A stretch of DNA of 64,000 nucleotides from Paracoccus aestuarii (GTDB lineage: Bacteria > Pseudomonadota > Alphaproteobacteria > Rhodobacterales > Rhodobacteraceae), in assembly GCF_028553885.1 (NCBI RefSeq), contig NZ_CP067169.1, forward strand, positions 2,529,001 through 2,593,000, read 5' to 3'. Numbering within the stretch: position 1 is the stretch's first letter; each line of letters opens with the position of its first letter. Positions 36,504 through 44,910 of this stretch are shown here, in pieces. Position numbers and translations under genes: made by a program. Under the pieces are notes generated by a model, which ran no database searches, was not told where the DNA came from, and saw only the letters and a list, made by a program, of their open reading frames with translations.

Positions 36504-37004
36504 ATGACCACGATTCCCACGCTTACCACTCCTCGCCTAACCCTCCGGTCCATGCGCGCGGTGGACTGGACGGGATACCATCGCCTGATGGCGTCAGATC
36601 GCTCCATCTTCATGGGCGGTCCCTTCTCCACTGCCGTAGCTTGGGGCATGTTTTGTGCCGATCATGCCCAGTGGAGTCTCTTCGGCTGTGGCGCACTGAT
36701 GATCGAGAACACAGCCAGCGGCGCATGCGTCGGACAGGTGGGCATCAATTCAGGACCGTTGTTCCCAGAGTTCGAGCTGGGATGGTTCCTCTACCCAGAG
36801 GCCGAAGGCCACGGGTTCGCATACGAAGCAGCAGCCGCGCTACTCGCATGGAGCCTTGATGTCAAAAACATCAAGACACTGGTGAGCTACGTCGACCCTG
36901 ACAATGTGAGATCATCCAAATTGGCAGAACGGCTTGGTGCGACGCTGGATGAAAACGCGCAACGGCCCGATCCTGCGGATTTAGTCTACAGGCACTACGG
37001 GTAA
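36504..37004 (+). CDS. GNAT-family N-acetyltransferase (RimJ/RimL-like)
   Basis: A 166-residue acetyltransferase beginning TTPRLTLRSMRAVDWTGYHRL, the usual entry of the Acetyltransf_3 group, followed by GACVGQVGINSGPLFPEFELGWFL and the acetyl-CoA loop GHGFAYEAAAALLAW, then VDPDNVRSSKLAERLGA. Members acetylate ribosomal-protein N-termini or small amines; the substrate is unknown. The chosen ATG is the one closest to the domain; a longer frame exists upstream. It is downstream of and co-directional with the FosA-like gene. Confidence 0.8.
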   Translation: MTTIPTLTTPRLTLRSMRAVDWTGYHRLMASDRSIFMGGPFSTAVAWGMFCADHAQWSLFGCGALMIENTASGACVGQVGINSGPLFPEFELGWFLYPEAEGHGFAYEAAAALLAWSLDVKNIKTLVSYVDPDNVRSSKLAERLGATLDENAQRPDPADLVYRHYG

Positions 37005-37065
37005 ATGACCTCAAGAAGCGCCTCCCGTCATCTTCTGTCCATGGCGACCGCACATGTATCCGTCA

Positions 37066-37212
37066 GCACAGACCCGAGCACTCTTCGGCCCTTTGCGGCC
37101 AGTCGGCCTGTGTCGTGCGCTGCATTGCAGCTACCCCAAACCCGACATTCGTGTTTGGCGCAGCGAGATCGACGGGTCAAAGGCTGCTACGCGGGACGGA
37201 GCAGCCGCCTGC
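37066..37212 (+). repeat. Dispersed intergenic repeat, copy D
   Basis: Copy reading ACCCGAGCACTCTTCGGCCC, TTTGCGGCCAGTCGGCC, GCTGCATTGCAGC (a perfect short hairpin), CCCGACATTCGTGTTTGGC, GCAGCGAGATCGACGGGTC, GCTACGCGGGACGGAGCAGC. It lies between the GNAT gene and a SnoaL-like remnant. Confidence 0.7.
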
Positions 37213-37216
37213 TTGA

Positions 37217-37498
37217 TCAGCTATAGCTTTTGATAACTGAAATGCAGTTTGCCTTGGTATTCGTAAACTCAAAGACATGGCAGAACCGTCGAGTTTGCCC
37301 GATCGCCAAGGTCACTTCTCCGTTCGCGGCACCGACCTTTCCGTGCGAAATGGCGTGCAGAACTGTAATGGAGGCGGGCTTCGGCCGAGACCCAAGATGC
37401 TCAAGAAGAGCATTCTTTCCCGACAAGGGCTGTGTTGCAGGTTGCTCCCAAGTTACATCCTCGCTGAATGCCTCTGGCATAGCTTCTCCACACTCCAT
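37217..37498 (-). pseudogene. SnoaL/NTF2-like protein fragment
   Basis: The minus strand encodes about 93 residues, FSEDVTWEQPATQPLSGKNA... GKVGAANGEVTLAIGQT... FCHVFEFTNTKANCISVIKSYS, which match the second half of SnoaL-like (NTF2-fold) proteins, small barrels that bind or transform hydrophobic ligands. The usual N-terminal helix is only partly present: the frame is open for about 15 codons before the ATG and then closes with TGA, and no ribosome-binding site is seen. It is probably a 5'-truncated remnant, although a short functional gene is not excluded. Confidence 0.45.
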
Positions 37499-37950
37499 GG
37501 CGATAGACGCATCCTGAACAAACTGGTTCTTCGGGGAATTGCCTCAGTCCTTACTACCTTGAATTCGGGTCAACCTTACCTCCATTTTTGCTCGATGTTA
37601 GGATACGGCCGACATTCTGGAGGTCAACTATGGGCTCCTCACGTCGATCTGTCGCCCTTGGCGACGGCACAAGGGCGCGGCAGCCTCTGACCCGCGCACT
37701 TCGGCCCATTGCGAACGGTCGAAGACTGCCGGCTGCTCCCTCGCCGCCTCTCAGAGCCTGACGGTCGTGCTTGGCGCGGCGAGATCGAGCAGACGCAGTC
37801 TGCTCTTGCGGACGAAGCGGGCGCTGCTGACCACATCAAGGGCTATACAAAGAAATCTATGGCAGAACGACAAGGGCGTTGTGGGCAAGGCACTAGCTTA
37901 ATCTCGCCAACGGCTCGTGTAATGACAACAGCACTGTGTGGCTGCGCTTT
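37499..37950 (+). repeat. Intergenic region with repeat copy E
   Basis: The repeat occupies about 37632-37830: GGCTCCTCACGTCGATCTG, GCGCGGCAGCCTCTGACCCG, CTTCGGCCCATTGCG, CCTGACGGTCGTGCTTGGCG, CGGCGAGATCGAGC, CTTGCGGACGAAGC. No gene is supported in the rest of the stretch before the LysR gene. Confidence 0.65.
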
Positions 37951-38925
37951 TCATAACAAGCCAGGTTCTCCAGCCTCTGCCATGCGTATTGAGCAGCCAA
38001 AACCTTGCAGCATCCCACGAGCGTTAACTTGAAAAGTGTCTCCATGTGTCCTCAACCATTCGATAAATAGTCGCACGATCCTCCGGTTCATGTGGCGCGG
38101 GGGGCAGATGGCCCAGTAGGCCGGAAATTCGACTGCCGGAAAGGCTGTCGACATGGGCACCAGAGTGCCCTGACGCAGTTCGTCATAAGCCAGCGTCACC
38201 GAATCCAGAAGGATGCCAGCCCCGTCACAGGCCAACGGGATCGCCATCGAAGACCGGTCGAACCGTAAGGGTGCTGGCTCGTCCGGCATGTCGATGCCGT
38301 GGACTGCAAGCCATAGGTCCCACTGATATAAGGCCTTGACCGAGTGAATTAAACGCGCAGCGGCCATCTGTTCGCGAGGGTCATCAGTAAGGCGGCGCAA
38401 TTGGTCGCGGTAGTCCGGGCTGCATAATGGGAGAATGTAGTCGCTCACGATACATTCCGAGTGTAGCCCCGGCCAATTGCCAGAGCCGTAGCGCGTATCC
38501 AGATCCATCGCCTCGGTTTCGAAATCCGTGAAATCGGGCGATGCGTCGACCCTGATGCCCACGTCCGAGTTCTGATCCAAGAAATCCTTCAGCCGGGGTG
38601 TCAGCCAGCGGACGGCGAAACTGGGGCTGCTCCGCAATGACAACTGACGGCTATCGCTCTTGCGCAATACGGCCGTTCTGGCGCCACGGATCATGCGGAA
38701 AGCTGCGGTGGTGGTCTGGAACAGTCTCTCGCCGTCCAGAGTCAGCAACAGATGGCGATCTTGGCGGCGGAACAGCTTGACGCCCCACTGCTCTTCAAGC
38801 CGCTTCAGTTGCTGGCTGACGGCAGCGGTGGAGACACCAAGTTCGGCCGCAGCGTCAGTGACGCGTCCCGTGCGTGCCACGGCTTCGAAGTAGGCCAGAG
38901 AGTTCAGGTTTGGGTTGAGCGGCAT
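37951..38925 (-). CDS. LysR-family regulator (GcvA-like)
   Basis: A 324-residue regulator. N-terminal helix-turn-helix: LAYFEAVARTGRVTDAAAELGVSTAAVSQQLKRLEEQWGVKLFRR. The effector domain carries GcvA-group features (RSSPSFAVRWLTPRLKDFLDQ, MDLDTRYGSGNWPGL, PLCSPDYRD, GAGILLDS). GGAGG precedes the ATG by six bases. It lies directly downstream of the dehydrogenase gene and on the same strand, so it probably controls the TRAP/transketolase module. A T-N11-A palindrome in the dctP-transketolase gap (42873-42887) is a candidate binding site. Confidence 0.88.
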   Translation of the reverse strand: MPLNPNLNSLAYFEAVARTGRVTDAAAELGVSTAAVSQQLKRLEEQWGVKLFRRQDRHLLLTLDGERLFQTTTAAFRMIRGARTAVLRKSDSRQLSLRSSPSFAVRWLTPRLKDFLDQNSDVGIRVDASPDFTDFETEAMDLDTRYGSGNWPGLHSECIVSDYILPLCSPDYRDQLRRLTDDPREQMAAARLIHSVKALYQWDLWLAVHGIDMPDEPAPLRFDRSSMAIPLACDGAGILLDSVTLAYDELRQGTLVPMSTAFPAVEFPAYWAICPPRHMNRRIVRLFIEWLRTHGDTFQVNARGMLQGFGCSIRMAEAGEPGLL

Positions 38926-38986
38926 CGGGTCCTCCAAGACCAGAGGACTGCGGACGGAGGCGCCGGTCAAGACACCTCCGACAGCT

Positions 38987-39886
38987 TCAAGATATGCCGT
39001 TCAAGCGGCAATACGCGGCAATGACCTGGCTGTCGTCGGCAAGGCCGTTACCGAAGCCGCTCTCAGCCAGAAACATCTGGTGCGCGGCTGCCGCCAGCGG
39101 CAGCGACATGCTGAAGCCGCGCCCGGCGGCCAATGCAATGCCCAAGTCCTTAACAAAAATATCCACCGCGCTCGTCACAGGCGGCGTATCCTGCAGCATG
39201 CGCGGGCCCCGATCCCTCAGCATCCAACTGGAGGCGGCCGACCCCGACACGATCTCCAACAGGGTCGCGCCATCCACGCCGGCCTTGCGGCCAAGCGCCA
39301 GTGCCTCGCCAGCTGCTGCAAGATGGACGCCGCAGAGAAGCTGGTTGATTGCCTTGACGGTGGCGCCTTGACCGGGAGATTCGCCGACATGATAGAGCTT
39401 ATCGCCCATCACCCGCAGGACTGGCGCGATCGCATCGAAACTAGCCTTGGGCGCTGCGACCATGAGGGTCAGCGTGCCGCCCTTTGCGCCGACGACGCCG
39501 CCGGACACAGGGCAATCGATCAACTCGTGCCCTTCGGCGGCCACATCGGCAGCTAGCTGAGTGACCTGATCAGGCGGGCAAGTCGCCATCAGACAGACCC
39601 GCGCGCCCTGAGGCAGCGCGGCCAAGGCGCCGCCGGCGCGGTCGGGACCGAACAGCACGGACCGCGCCTGATCAGCGTTGACGACCATAAGCACTAGGAT
39701 GCCGGCACTGTTGCAAGCATCGGCAAGATCGGCAGGGCGGGTGCCGCCCTGCGCTGCCAGAGCGTTCATGGCGGCATCCCGCATGTCGAAGCCGCGCACC
39801 CGATGCCCCGCCTTCACGAGGTTGCTGGCCATGGGCAGGCCCATCGATCCAAGTCCAACGAAGGCAACTGTTTTTATATCGGTCAT
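38987..39886 (-). CDS. ltnD: NAD(P)-dependent beta-hydroxyacid dehydrogenase, L-threonate-dehydrogenase-like
   Basis: A 299-residue enzyme of the 3-hydroxyisobutyrate dehydrogenase family. Rossmann motif FVGLGSMGLPMASNL near residue 9, substrate loop DCPVSGGVVGAKGGTL, catalytic Lys region GQGATVKAINQLLCGVHLAA, and the C-terminal helix SAVDIFVKDLGIAL. The QLLCGVHLAAAGEAL and SSWMLRDRGPRML segments resemble LtnD, which oxidizes L-threonate or related four-carbon sugar acids. It lies in line with dctM (7 bases) and upstream of the LysR gene. The exact substrate is not certain, so the symbol is tentative. Confidence 0.75.
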   Translation of the reverse strand: MTDIKTVAFVGLGSMGLPMASNLVKAGHRVRGFDMRDAAMNALAAQGGTRPADLADACNSAGILVLMVVNADQARSVLFGPDRAGGALAALPQGARVCLMATCPPDQVTQLAADVAAEGHELIDCPVSGGVVGAKGGTLTLMVAAPKASFDAIAPVLRVMGDKLYHVGESPGQGATVKAINQLLCGVHLAAAGEALALGRKAGVDGATLLEIVSGSAASSWMLRDRGPRMLQDTPPVTSAVDIFVKDLGIALAAGRGFSMSLPLAAAAHQMFLAESGFGNGLADDSQVIAAYCRLNGIS

Positions 39887-39893
39887 GGTGGCC

Positions 39894-41153
39894 TCAGTAG
39901 AGCGTGAAGGCGGGGACGTAGGACATCAGGATCAGGACGGTGAAGGCGACTAGGTAGAACGGCCAGAGCTCCTTCACGACGACACCGATCGGAACGCGCG
40001 CAATGGCCGCGCCGATGAAGAGTGTCGTGCCAATCGGGGGAGTGAAGAGTCCGATGGATAGGTTGATGCAGATCATCACGCCCATCTGAATTGGATCCAT
40101 ACCGATGGCCCCGCCGATGGCGACGAAGGTCGGGCCCAGCAGCAGGATCGCGGCAGGAAGATCTAGAAACATCCCGATGACCAGCATGATGATGTTCATC
40201 ATCAGGATAATCAGCACCGCAGCGCCGAGGGTGTTCTGCGCCCACTGGGCGACGAGCGTCGGTATCCGCTCCGTGATCAGCACATGGCCAACCAAGCTAG
40301 ACGCGGTGATCACCAACATCACCACGCCGGTGGTAATGACCGTGCCGACAAGTGCATCCTTGATCCGGGCGAGCGTCAGGTCGCGATAGATAAGCGCACT
40401 GACAACGAGTGCATAGAAGACGGCGATGACGCTGACCTCCGTCGGGGTGGCGATACCAGCGCGCAGCAGGATAATGATGAAGAACGGCATGGCAAGCGCA
40501 GGCGCTGCAGAAATGACCGAGTTCAGGTAGCCCTTGAATTGCGAGCGGTCGGTCAGGCGGGGAAAGCCGCGAAGCCGCCCCGAGAGGTAGCAGACCAGCA
40601 TGAAGCCGAAGGCCAACATGATCCCAGGCAGGATGGCGGCGGTAAAGAGCGCTGCAATCGAGGTGTTCGAGACCGTCGAATAGAGGATCAGCGGGATCGA
40701 CGGAGGGATAAGGCCTGCAATGGTCGACGACGATGCCGTCACAGCGGCTGCGAAGCCGGGCGGATACCCCTCGCGCTTCTGCCACGGAATCAGCATCGAT
40801 CCAAGCGCGGAGGCCTCAGCCACGGCCGAACCCGACACGCCGCCGAAGATCGTAGAGCCGACGACCGTCACTTGCCCCATGCCGCCGTGGAAACGACCGA
40901 CCATGGCGGCTGCGAAGGCCACCAGCTTCTGCCCAAGCGTGCCCGACATCATCAGCGAGCCGGAGAGGATGAAGAACGGGATCGCCAGCAGCGGAAAGCT
41001 TTGGGTGGGCTGGAACAGCTTGACCACGGCCAGAACGGTCGGCGTGCTGCCCTGCCACAGGATTGCGGTGCCCGAAGCGACGATCAGCGCGTATCCGACC
41101 GGCACCGACAGCACCAGCATGATCGCGAAGAGTCCGGTCATCACGGCGGTCAT
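39894..41153 (-). CDS. dctM: TRAP transporter large permease (DctM-like)
   Basis: A 419-residue inner-membrane protein with about twelve hydrophobic helices, the ion-coupled translocating subunit of a TRAP uptake system. Family segments visible: SVPVGYALIVASGTAIL, FPLLAIPFFILSGSLM, VGSTIFGGVSGSAVAEASALGS, TASSSTIAGLIPPSIPLILY, and FLDLPAAILLLGPTF. It overlaps the small-permease gene by four bases (ATGA), so translation is coupled. The order binding protein, small permease, large permease is standard. Confidence 0.93.
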   Translation of the reverse strand: MTAVMTGLFAIMLVLSVPVGYALIVASGTAILWQGSTPTVLAVVKLFQPTQSFPLLAIPFFILSGSLMMSGTLGQKLVAFAAAMVGRFHGGMGQVTVVGSTIFGGVSGSAVAEASALGSMLIPWQKREGYPPGFAAAVTASSSTIAGLIPPSIPLILYSTVSNTSIAALFTAAILPGIMLAFGFMLVCYLSGRLRGFPRLTDRSQFKGYLNSVISAAPALAMPFFIIILLRAGIATPTEVSVIAVFYALVVSALIYRDLTLARIKDALVGTVITTGVVMLVITASSLVGHVLITERIPTLVAQWAQNTLGAAVLIILMMNIIMLVIGMFLDLPAAILLLGPTFVAIGGAIGMDPIQMGVMICINLSIGLFTPPIGTTLFIGAAIARVPIGVVVKELWPFYLVAFTVLILMSYVPAFTLY

Positions 41154-41716
41154 GTCATATGCTCCGTCTCAGTCTGGTCGAGAGTGCTTGGATCGGCGGC
41201 GAAGAACACGCGCATCGCGTTGGCGAGTGAGGCAACCGAGATACCGCCGAAACCGAACAGCATCGAGGTATAGGCCCAGGCCTGACCTAGCCCGGTGATC
41301 GGGAAGACCTGGGCCCGGGTGATCTGGATGACGCCAAGCGACAGCCAAGCCAGGGATGCGAAGACCCCTGCGACCATCAGGTGGATCAGGACCATCAGAA
41401 CTCGCAGCTGAGTGCGGGACAGCTGGCCACGGATGAATTCTGCAGCGATGTGGGCGCCGCGGTTTGCACCCACAACGATGCCTCCCATGATCAGCCATGG
41501 AAACAGGATATTCGGCACCTCATTGGGCCAGCCGAGGCCAGAAGATGTGAAATAGCGCACGAACACTTCAGCCATCAGGGCGAGGAAAATGACAACCACC
41601 GCGGAGGTAGCGATCACGACGGCGATGCGGTCAAGCGCCAGCCCGACCGCATTGGCGATGCGCAAGGCGGGAGGATCCGCCTTACTGTTGCTCATGGGGC
41701 CGCGCGCCGCTTCCAT
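41150..41716 (-). CDS. dctQ: TRAP transporter small permease (DctQ-like)
   Basis: A 188-residue membrane protein with four hydrophobic helices (about residues 22-44, 60-78, 97-119, 140-162), the accessory subunit joined to DctM. Family marks are FVRYFTSSGLGWPNEVPNILF and GANRGAHIAAEF. The ATG used abuts the stop of the binding-protein gene (TAGATG); a second ATG seven codons on, giving MSNSKADPP, is equally plausible. Confidence 0.88.
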   Translation of the reverse strand: MEAARGPMSNSKADPPALRIANAVGLALDRIAVVIATSAVVVIFLALMAEVFVRYFTSSGLGWPNEVPNILFPWLIMGGIVVGANRGAHIAAEFIRGQLSRTQLRVLMVLIHLMVAGVFASLAWLSLGVIQITRAQVFPITGLGQAWAYTSMLFGFGGISVASLANAMRVFFAADPSTLDQTETEHMT

Positions 41717-42691
41717 CTATTGGCTCGCAGCCTGTGCGGCGGCGACGACTTCTTCCAGCAGCTCGGGGAACTGGGCGCGCCACTTTTCATAGACGGGCTG
41801 CGTCGCCTCGATGAAGGGTGCGGTGTCGACCTCGTTGAAGGCGACGCCGGCGTTCTCCATTTCGTTTTTCAGCGACACGGTCTGCTCGCGGACCATCTGG
41901 CGGTTCAGCTCGGCCGCCTCTGCGGCCGCTTCGCGGATGATCTGCTGATCTTCCGGCGACATCGTGTCCATGATGATCTTCGAGGCCAGCAGCGGCGTCG
42001 ATTCATATTTGTGCGCCGTCATCGAGATATAGGGCTGCACCTCATACAGTTTGGACGAGTGGATGTTGATCAGCGGATTTTCCTGCCCGTCGACCACGCC
42101 CTGCTGCAGCGCGATGTAGAGTTCCGAAAATGCCATCGGCGTGGGCGAGGCACCGAGCGCCGTGAAGATGTCGATGGTCATCGGATCGGGAGGTGTGCGG
42201 ATCTTCATACCGGCCAGATCTGCGGGTGTGTTGATCGGCCCTCTCGAATTCGAGACTTCGCGGATGCCGTTGTTCCACCAAGCCAGCACGACAAGACCCT
42301 GCACCTCGGCCGCAGCCTCAATCTTGTCGCCGACCGGGCCGTCCATCACGGCCTCGGCCTGGTCGAGGTCCTGGAACAAGAAGGGCAGTCCAAGCAGCGC
42401 CATTTCAGGAACAATTGCCGACGTTGCGCCCTGCGAGTTGGCAGAAAATGCAACCGTTCCAAGGCGCATGTTAGTGAGCGTTTCAGAATCGTCGCCAAAT
42501 TGAGCCGCGCCGCCAACATCAATATTCAGGCGTCCGTCGGATTTCTCGGAAACAAGTTCAGCGAACCTTTCAGAAGCTACGGCCTTGGGATTGCCTGCTG
42601 CCGCATTGTGTGAAAGCTGGAAATTCTGCGCCGCGACCGGCCCCGCGCAAAGCGTGATCGCGGTTGCAGCAAAAAGATGACGAAGTTTCAT
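41717..42691 (-). CDS. dctP: TRAP transporter substrate-binding protein (DctP-like)
   Basis: A 324-residue periplasmic protein with signal peptide MKLRHLFAATAITLCAGPVAAQ. The mature part NFQLSHNAAAGNPKAVASERFAELV matches the DctP family; the conserved Arg of the carboxylate clamp lies in PADLAGMKIRTPP, and ALQQGVVDGQENPL is the typical latch region. GGGAGGGG precedes the ATG. A 16-bp palindrome lies just upstream. Ligands of this family are usually organic or sugar acids, which agrees with the neighbouring threonate-dehydrogenase-like enzyme and transketolase. Confidence 0.92.
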   Translation of the reverse strand: MKLRHLFAATAITLCAGPVAAQNFQLSHNAAAGNPKAVASERFAELVSEKSDGRLNIDVGGAAQFGDDSETLTNMRLGTVAFSANSQGATSAIVPEMALLGLPFLFQDLDQAEAVMDGPVGDKIEAAAEVQGLVVLAWWNNGIREVSNSRGPINTPADLAGMKIRTPPDPMTIDIFTALGASPTPMAFSELYIALQQGVVDGQENPLINIHSSKLYEVQPYISMTAHKYESTPLLASKIIMDTMSPEDQQIIREAAAEAAELNRQMVREQTVSLKNEMENAGVAFNEVDTAPFIEATQPVYEKWRAQFPELLEEVVAAAQAASQ

Positions 42692-42711
42692 GTGGCCCCT
42701 CCCAGAGCTGT

Positions 42712-42727
42712 TGCTGTTCGAACAGCA
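42712..42727. promoter_or_regulatory. 16-bp perfect palindrome upstream of dctP
   Basis: TGCTGTTCGAACAGCA reads the same on both strands and lies 21 bases before the dctP start, next to the ribosome-binding site. Its size and place suit a repressor operator. It does not have the T-N11-A form of LysR sites, so it might bind a second regulator not in this window. Function is inferred. Confidence 0.4.
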
Positions 42728-42872
42728 GAATGCCAAGCCCCCTGCCATGCGATCCTCTTTGGCACTTCTGCCAAGTGCGCTTCCACGCATAAGATCGACT
42801 GTCTGTGATGGGGCTGAGCGTCCTCCTCGCTCGGCTAACGTAGAACCTGACCGATTCGCGCCTCTGCGTCAC

Positions 42873-42887
42873 CTAAGCTATGCTTAG
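42873..42887. promoter_or_regulatory. LysR-type T-N11-A palindrome
   Basis: CTAAGC-TAT-GCTTAG is a perfect interrupted palindrome containing T-N11-A, the LysR consensus. It sits in the 292-base divergent gap between dctP (minus) and the transketolase gene (plus), the expected place for a regulator of both arms. The nearest LysR gene is the GcvA-like one at the end of the minus-strand operon. No gene is seen in the gap. Confidence 0.5.
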
Positions 42888-42983
42888 CAAGTTCGTAGAT
42901 TAACTTAATTGATCCGGCGCCGGTTTGGCCGTTCCTAGGAGGCGCCGCGGGTCTCGGTATGACCTGCCGCTGGAGGAGGAATC

Positions 42984-43841
42984 ATGCAAAATGAGAGCTC
43001 GGCAGCGACGCTGTCGAACACCAGTCTTGCACGCCGCGCGTGGGAAATCCGCCGCAAGGCCGTTCGTATGGGCGAAGTGCAGGGACAAGGCTATGTTGGA
43101 CAGGCCCTGGGCGTCGCGGACGTGCTTGCGGTCTCGTATTTTCACGCCCTGAACTATCGGCCCACCGATCCCGAATGGGAGGGACGTGACCGGTTTCTGC
43201 TATCCATCGGCCACTACGCCATCGCGCTTTACGCCGCGCTGATCGAGGCACGGATTCTGCCCGAAGCTGAACTGGAAACATACGGCGCGGACGACTCCCG
43301 CCTGCCCATGTCGGGCATGGCCGCATACACGCCAGGTATGGAGATCACCGGCGGATCGCTGGGACATGGTCTGGGTATCGGCGTCGGCATGGCCATGGGC
43401 CTGAAGGCCAAGAAGAACCCGGCCTTCGTCTACAACCTTATGTCGGACGGCGAGCTAGGCGAAGGCTCGACTTGGGAGGCCGCAATGTCGGCGGCTCATC
43501 ACAAGCTGTCGAAACTGATCTGCATCGTCGATTTCAACGACCAGCAGGCCGACGGCAAGTCGACCGAAACGCTGACCGCCGAACCTCTGGCCGATAAATG
43601 GGCCGCTTTCGGCTGGCACGTCCAGCGCGTGGACGGCAACGATATCCAGGCGCTGGTCGCGGCATTCGACGCCGCCCGTAACCTGGAGGATGACCGTCCC
43701 CGCGTCATCGTCTGCGACACCGTCATGTGCAAGGGCGTGCCCTTCCTGGAATCGCGCGAGATCACGCATTTCGTTCGTGTCGAATCCGACGAATGGCAAA
43801 AGGCCCTTGCGGTCCTAGACGACAACAAGCCGGAGGAGTGA
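42984..43841 (+). CDS. Transketolase, N-terminal (ThDP-binding) subunit
   Basis: A 285-residue half-transketolase. It contains GYVGQALGVADVLAV, DRFLLSIGHYAIALYA, ITGGSLGHGLGIGVGMA and the ThDP/Mg2+ motif SDGELGEGSTWEA (GDGxx type, about residues 152-160) with DFNDQQADG. GGAGGAGG lies before the ATG. It ends six bases before the C-terminal subunit gene, and the two subunits together form an active transketolase, the usual split form in catabolic clusters. In this context it probably moves a two-carbon unit to or from an unusual sugar. Confidence 0.9.
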   Translation: MQNESSAATLSNTSLARRAWEIRRKAVRMGEVQGQGYVGQALGVADVLAVSYFHALNYRPTDPEWEGRDRFLLSIGHYAIALYAALIEARILPEAELETYGADDSRLPMSGMAAYTPGMEITGGSLGHGLGIGVGMAMGLKAKKNPAFVYNLMSDGELGEGSTWEAAMSAAHHKLSKLICIVDFNDQQADGKSTETLTAEPLADKWAAFGWHVQRVDGNDIQALVAAFDAARNLEDDRPRVIVCDTVMCKGVPFLESREITHFVRVESDEWQKALAVLDDNKPEE

Positions 43842-43846
43842 GGACC

Positions 43847-44887
43847 ATGACCATCCAGCACCGTTACGACCCGCACCGCAAATGGGAGCCTCGCCAGCCC
43901 GGCACCGGCGGGGGCAAGACCTCGGCCATGATCGCCTCGCTTGCGGCCGAAGGCTATGATGCAGTGCCCGCGCCCTTCGGCCATGCCCTTGTCAAAGAGG
44001 CTAAGAAGAACGACCGCATCGTCGGCCTGACGGCGGACCTGGCGAAATACACCGATCTGCACATCTTCGCAAAGGCGTTCCCGGATCGCTTCTACCAGAT
44101 GGGCATGGCCGAACAGGTGATGGTGTCCGCCGCCGCCGGCATGGCGCGCGAAGGCTTCATTCCTTTTGCCACTACCTATGCCGTCTTCGCCAGCCGTCGC
44201 GCCTATGACTTCATCGCCATGGCCATCGCCGAGGAATACCTGCCGGTCAAGATCGTCTGCGCCCTGCCTGGCCTGACCACCGGCTACGGGCCCAGCCACC
44301 AAGCGACTGAGGATCTGGCGATCTTCCGCGGCCTGCCCAACCTGACCATCGTGGACCCCTGCGACGCCATCGACGTCGCCGAGGCCGTGCCCGCCATCAC
44401 CGCCCATCCCGGACCAGTCTACATGCGCTTGCCGCGCGGCAACGTCCCGTCCGTGATCCGCAAGCACTGCCTCGACTACAAGTTCGAATTGGGCAAGGCA
44501 AAGCTGCTGCGCGACGGATCGGACGCCCTGATCATCTCGTCCGGCTTCATGACCATGCGTGCGCTAGATGCGGCGGTCGCGATGGAAACGGAAGGCACCT
44601 CTGTCGCAGTGCTACATTGCCCCACGATCAAGCCCCTGGATACCGAAACCATCCTTGCCGAAGCCGGCAAGTCGCGCCGTTTGGTCGTCACAGCCGAAAA
44701 CCACACGGTCGTGGGCGGCCTGGGCGAGGCAGTGGCATCGACGCTACTGACCAATGGCGTGACGCCGCAGTTCCGCATGATCGGCCTGCCGGACCAATTC
44801 CTGGACGCGGGTGCGCTGCCTTCGCTGCACGATCGCTACGGCATTTCTACCGACGCCATTATCCGCCAAGTCCGCGGCTGGCTTTAA
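43847..44887 (+). CDS. Transketolase, C-terminal subunit
   Basis: A 346-residue protein with the central pyrimidine-binding domain (FYQMGMAEQVMVSAAAGMAREGFIPFATTYAVF, containing the catalytic Glu of the ThDP site) and the C-terminal transketolase domain (DALIISSGFMTMRALDAAVAM... VVTAENHTVVGGLGEAVA). The N-terminal extension with PGTGGGKTSAM is polar. The ATG follows the N-terminal subunit's stop by five bases and has GAGG upstream. It pairs with the preceding gene. Confidence 0.9.
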   Translation: MTIQHRYDPHRKWEPRQPGTGGGKTSAMIASLAAEGYDAVPAPFGHALVKEAKKNDRIVGLTADLAKYTDLHIFAKAFPDRFYQMGMAEQVMVSAAAGMAREGFIPFATTYAVFASRRAYDFIAMAIAEEYLPVKIVCALPGLTTGYGPSHQATEDLAIFRGLPNLTIVDPCDAIDVAEAVPAITAHPGPVYMRLPRGNVPSVIRKHCLDYKFELGKAKLLRDGSDALIISSGFMTMRALDAAVAMETEGTSVAVLHCPTIKPLDTETILAEAGKSRRLVVTAENHTVVGGLGEAVASTLLTNGVTPQFRMIGLPDQFLDAGALPSLHDRYGISTDAIIRQVRGWL

Positions 44888-44910
44888 CTCTCTAAGGGGG
44901 GAGGAACACA

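Noticed and set aside
42984-44887. Pyruvate dehydrogenase E1 or DXP synthase instead of transketolase halves
   Set aside because: The ThDP motif spacing, the MGMAEQ segment and the split at this place match two-subunit transketolases better; no lipoyl or DXS-specific motifs are seen.
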